From Spirochaetia bacterium (GTDB lineage Bacteria > Spirochaetota > Spirochaetia > Sphaerochaetales > Sphaerochaetaceae): a stretch of 15,367 nt of DNA. The notes beneath the pieces are model-generated. The model made no database searches. It saw only the letters and a program-made list of their open reading frames with translations, and was not told where the DNA came from. Position numbers and translations under genes: made by a program. Of the stretch, positions 14,104 through 15,367 are shown one piece after another (position 1 is the first letter of the stretch; each line of letters opens with the position of its first letter). The stretch covers positions 1 through 15,367 of the forward strand of contig CAAGIP010000216.1 of assembly GCA_900769955.1 (NCBI GenBank), in the 5' to 3' direction.

Positions 14104-14736
14104 ATGTACGATGTTTATCTATATTTAACCGATACCATGGCTGACTGGGAGACAGGGTATGTCATGGCTGAACTGAATTCACATAGATTCATCAGAAAGG
14201 ATGCTCCTGTTGTAACTGTCAGGACTGCCGGTATCACACGCGATGCAGTTAAGACCATGGGCGGCCTGACAGTAATTCCTGATATCACAGTGGAAGAAAT
14301 CATAGTATCCACTGACAGTGTTCTCCTCCTTCCCGGCGGAAACACCTGGGGTGAGGATAAGCACTTTCCGGTAATCGGAAAGGCAAAGGAAATCCTTGAA
14401 AAGGGAGGAACCGTGGCAGCGATATGCGGTGCAACGGCTGCACTTGCTTCTGCCGGAATACTTGATGAGAGGAAACACACAAGCAACGGTTCCGGGTTTC
14501 TTGACCTTCTCTGTCCATCCTACATGGGATCACAGCACTATGTCGATAAACCTGCCGTATCGGATGGACATCTCATAACGGCAGCAGGGACGGCACCGCT
14601 GGAATGGGCATATCTCATTATCAGGAAGCTCAAAGTCTTCTCGGATGAGACTCTTTCTTTCTGGCATGAGTATTTCACATCTGGCAGTACAGAAGCATTT
14701 TACGGGCTTATGAACTCACTGAAATTACAAACGTGA
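14104..14736 (+). CDS. DJ-1/PfpI family protein (class I glutamine amidotransferase-like)
   Basis: This 210-residue cytoplasmic protein has a flavodoxin-like fold. MYDVYLYLTDTMADWETGYV contains the conserved acidic residue (E16) of the DJ-1/PfpI active site. LLLPGGNTWG is the usual glycine-rich turn. VAAICGATAALASAGILD holds the nucleophile-elbow cysteine C108. ERKHTSNG follows. This subgroup is often annotated as type 1 glutamine amidotransferase-like and is seen near regulators in Firmicutes; its reaction (deglycase, protease-like or stress role) is unsettled. The start is fixed by the family N-terminus, yet it has no ribosome binding site and lies 8 nt after TATAAT. The stop TGA 14734-14736 overlaps an ATG (14736) that opens only a 30-codon frame. 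Confidence 0.9.
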   Translation: MYDVYLYLTDTMADWETGYVMAELNSHRFIRKDAPVVTVRTAGITRDAVKTMGGLTVIPDITVEEIIVSTDSVLLLPGGNTWGEDKHFPVIGKAKEILEKGGTVAAICGATAALASAGILDERKHTSNGSGFLDLLCPSYMGSQHYVDKPAVSDGHLITAAGTAPLEWAYLIIRKLKVFSDETLSFWHEYFTSGSTEAFYGLMNSLKLQT

Positions 14737-14871
14737 TGTTACAAAAGAGGAGGTCCGTAATTTATCTGGTATCCATGCCGGAAGAGTCCATCATCTCAAA
14801 CAGCGATCAGCCGGAAAACATGTCATGATTATGTTTCGTGTATGGATATAAAGTGTAAAGGAGCAGTGAAT
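14737..14871. other. gap between convergent genes, no supported gene
   Basis: This 135-bp gap lies between the DJ-1/PfpI gene and the minus-strand DUF4143 gene. It contains AGAGGAGGT (14746-14754), a strong ribosome-binding-site-like sequence without a good start codon after it. Two short frames are open: 14736-14828 (30 codons) and one ending near 14850. The second reads VTKEEVRNLSGIHAGRVHHL, faintly like a helix-turn-helix segment, and may be a gene remnant. No terminator-like hairpin was seen. Confidence 0.3.
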
Positions 14872-15367
14872 TCAGGATATTTCCTCCAGGAAGAACGGAA
14901 GCATATATATCGGTTTAAGCTCAATGGATCCGTCTTTTGATACATCCTTCTGAGAGAAAAGAATCCTGCGCCCGACTATGGATGAGTATTTCCCACAGAA
15001 TGCAATCATGGAATCATGATTCCTTACTGCTGAGGATTTGACTTCCACCGGAATGATCTTCGATGAGGATGAAAGGATGAAATCAATTTCATAACTGTGG
15101 GTTGATTGTGCTTTGTTCCACGTGTGGAAGTACAGCTTTCTTCCTGCAGACGTCAGAGCCTGAGCTACTGCATTTTCGTACAGATATCCAAGATTTGTCT
15201 GAAGCTTATCACTCAGCAGCTTTCGGTAAATGTCAGCATCCGACCTGAAAATGATTGAAACGAAGAGCCCTGTATCAGATAGGTGAACTACCGCCACCCT
15301 AAAGGGTAGCAGCTTCCGGTTTAACCCTGGTTTGCTTCCAGTTCTCATATGAAACTTCAAAGCCTGA
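14872..15367 (-). CDS. DUF4143-type ATPase, C-terminal part (5' truncated by window)
   Basis: The minus-strand frame is open from the right edge to TGA at 14874-14872 and gives about 165 residues. It matches the C-terminal DUF4143 domain of the AAA_14/DUF4143 proteins: HLSDTGLFVSIIF, then KLQTNLGYLYENAVAQAL, GRKLYFHTWN, THSYEIDFILSSSS, IPVEVKSS and RRILFSQKDVSKDG. EIDF and EVK form the D...ExK pattern of a PD-(D/E)XK-like nuclease fold. The N-terminal ATPase with Walker motifs would lie beyond the window. The first about 30 residues before LSDTG match the family poorly, so divergence or damage close to the edge is possible. Family function is unsettled; links with toxin-antitoxin, DNA or mobile-element biology have been suggested. 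TTG at 15360 and ATG at 15348 are internal codons, not starts. Confidence 0.85.
   Translation of the reverse strand, partial: QALKFHMRTGSKPGLNRKLLPFRVAVVHLSDTGLFVSIIFRSDADIYRKLLSDKLQTNLGYLYENAVAQALTSAGRKLYFHTWNKAQSTHSYEIDFILSSSSKIIPVEVKSSAVRNHDSMIAFCGKYSSIVGRRILFSQKDVSKDGSIELKPIYMLPFFLEEIS

Noticed and set aside
14736..14828. 30-codon frame overlapping the DJ-1/PfpI stop (TGATG)
   Set aside because: No recognisable protein features and no evidence beyond the overlap; such short frames arise by chance.

Overview
The window comes from a Gram-negative-type (diderm) bacterium. It carries a lipoprotein with a clear lipobox and an outer-membrane beta-barrel protein with a signal peptide. Ordinary sigma-70-like TATAAT promoters and purine-rich ribosome binding sites argue against Bacteroidota. 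The mix of gene families (EFR1 ferredoxin, YjdF, DUF4143 and DUF234 ATPases, an EAL protein with a seven-helix N-terminus) together with an outer membrane suggests an anaerobic, probably host-associated spirochaete (Sphaerochaeta/Treponema-like). That placement is an inference from gene content; there is no rRNA or other phylogenetic marker here.

Layout. 1-373 is the C-terminal part of an EFR1-type flavodoxin/ferredoxin. 417-1781 is a MATE exporter whose TATAAT box lies almost on its start codon. 1837-4833 is a tight three-gene operon: a DUF1905 + C39-like peptidase fusion lacking the expected catalytic histidine, an unassigned 582-residue helical protein with an acidic segment, and a Maa/LacA-type acetyltransferase. 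4875-6979 is a second operon with its own promoter: a PAP2 phosphatase, a YhhN/TMEM86 lysoplasmalogenase-like protein and a GNAT acetyltransferase, all overlapping. It is followed by a broken yjdF gene (6982 to about 7472) fused to a membrane-segment N-terminus. 7497-7702 is a dense regulatory region: a good promoter, a nested palindrome, a second promoter and two 35-bp near-identical inverted-repeat units, the second covering the ribosome binding site. It controls 7703-9145, a DUF234-type ATPase with a PD-(D/E)XK-like C-terminus.

On the minus strand, 11439-9188 holds a beta-barrel protein and an S41-family lipoprotein protease whose start and stop codons overlap (ATGA). Divergently, 11603-14069 encodes a membrane-anchored protein with a degenerate GGDEF domain and an intact EAL domain, then a RimJ/RimL-like acetyltransferase. 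14104-14736 is a DJ-1/PfpI-family protein, also with a TATAAT box immediately before the start codon. The window ends in the C-terminal part of a DUF4143 ATPase on the minus strand (14872 to the edge).

The most noteworthy signals are the yjdF wreck, whose breakpoint sits in a candidate 9-nt direct repeat; the repeat-rich leader of the ATPase; the histidine-less C39-like/DUF1905 fusion with its unassigned partner; and two probable leaderless genes. I found no CRISPR array, tRNA, rRNA, transposase or prophage genes.
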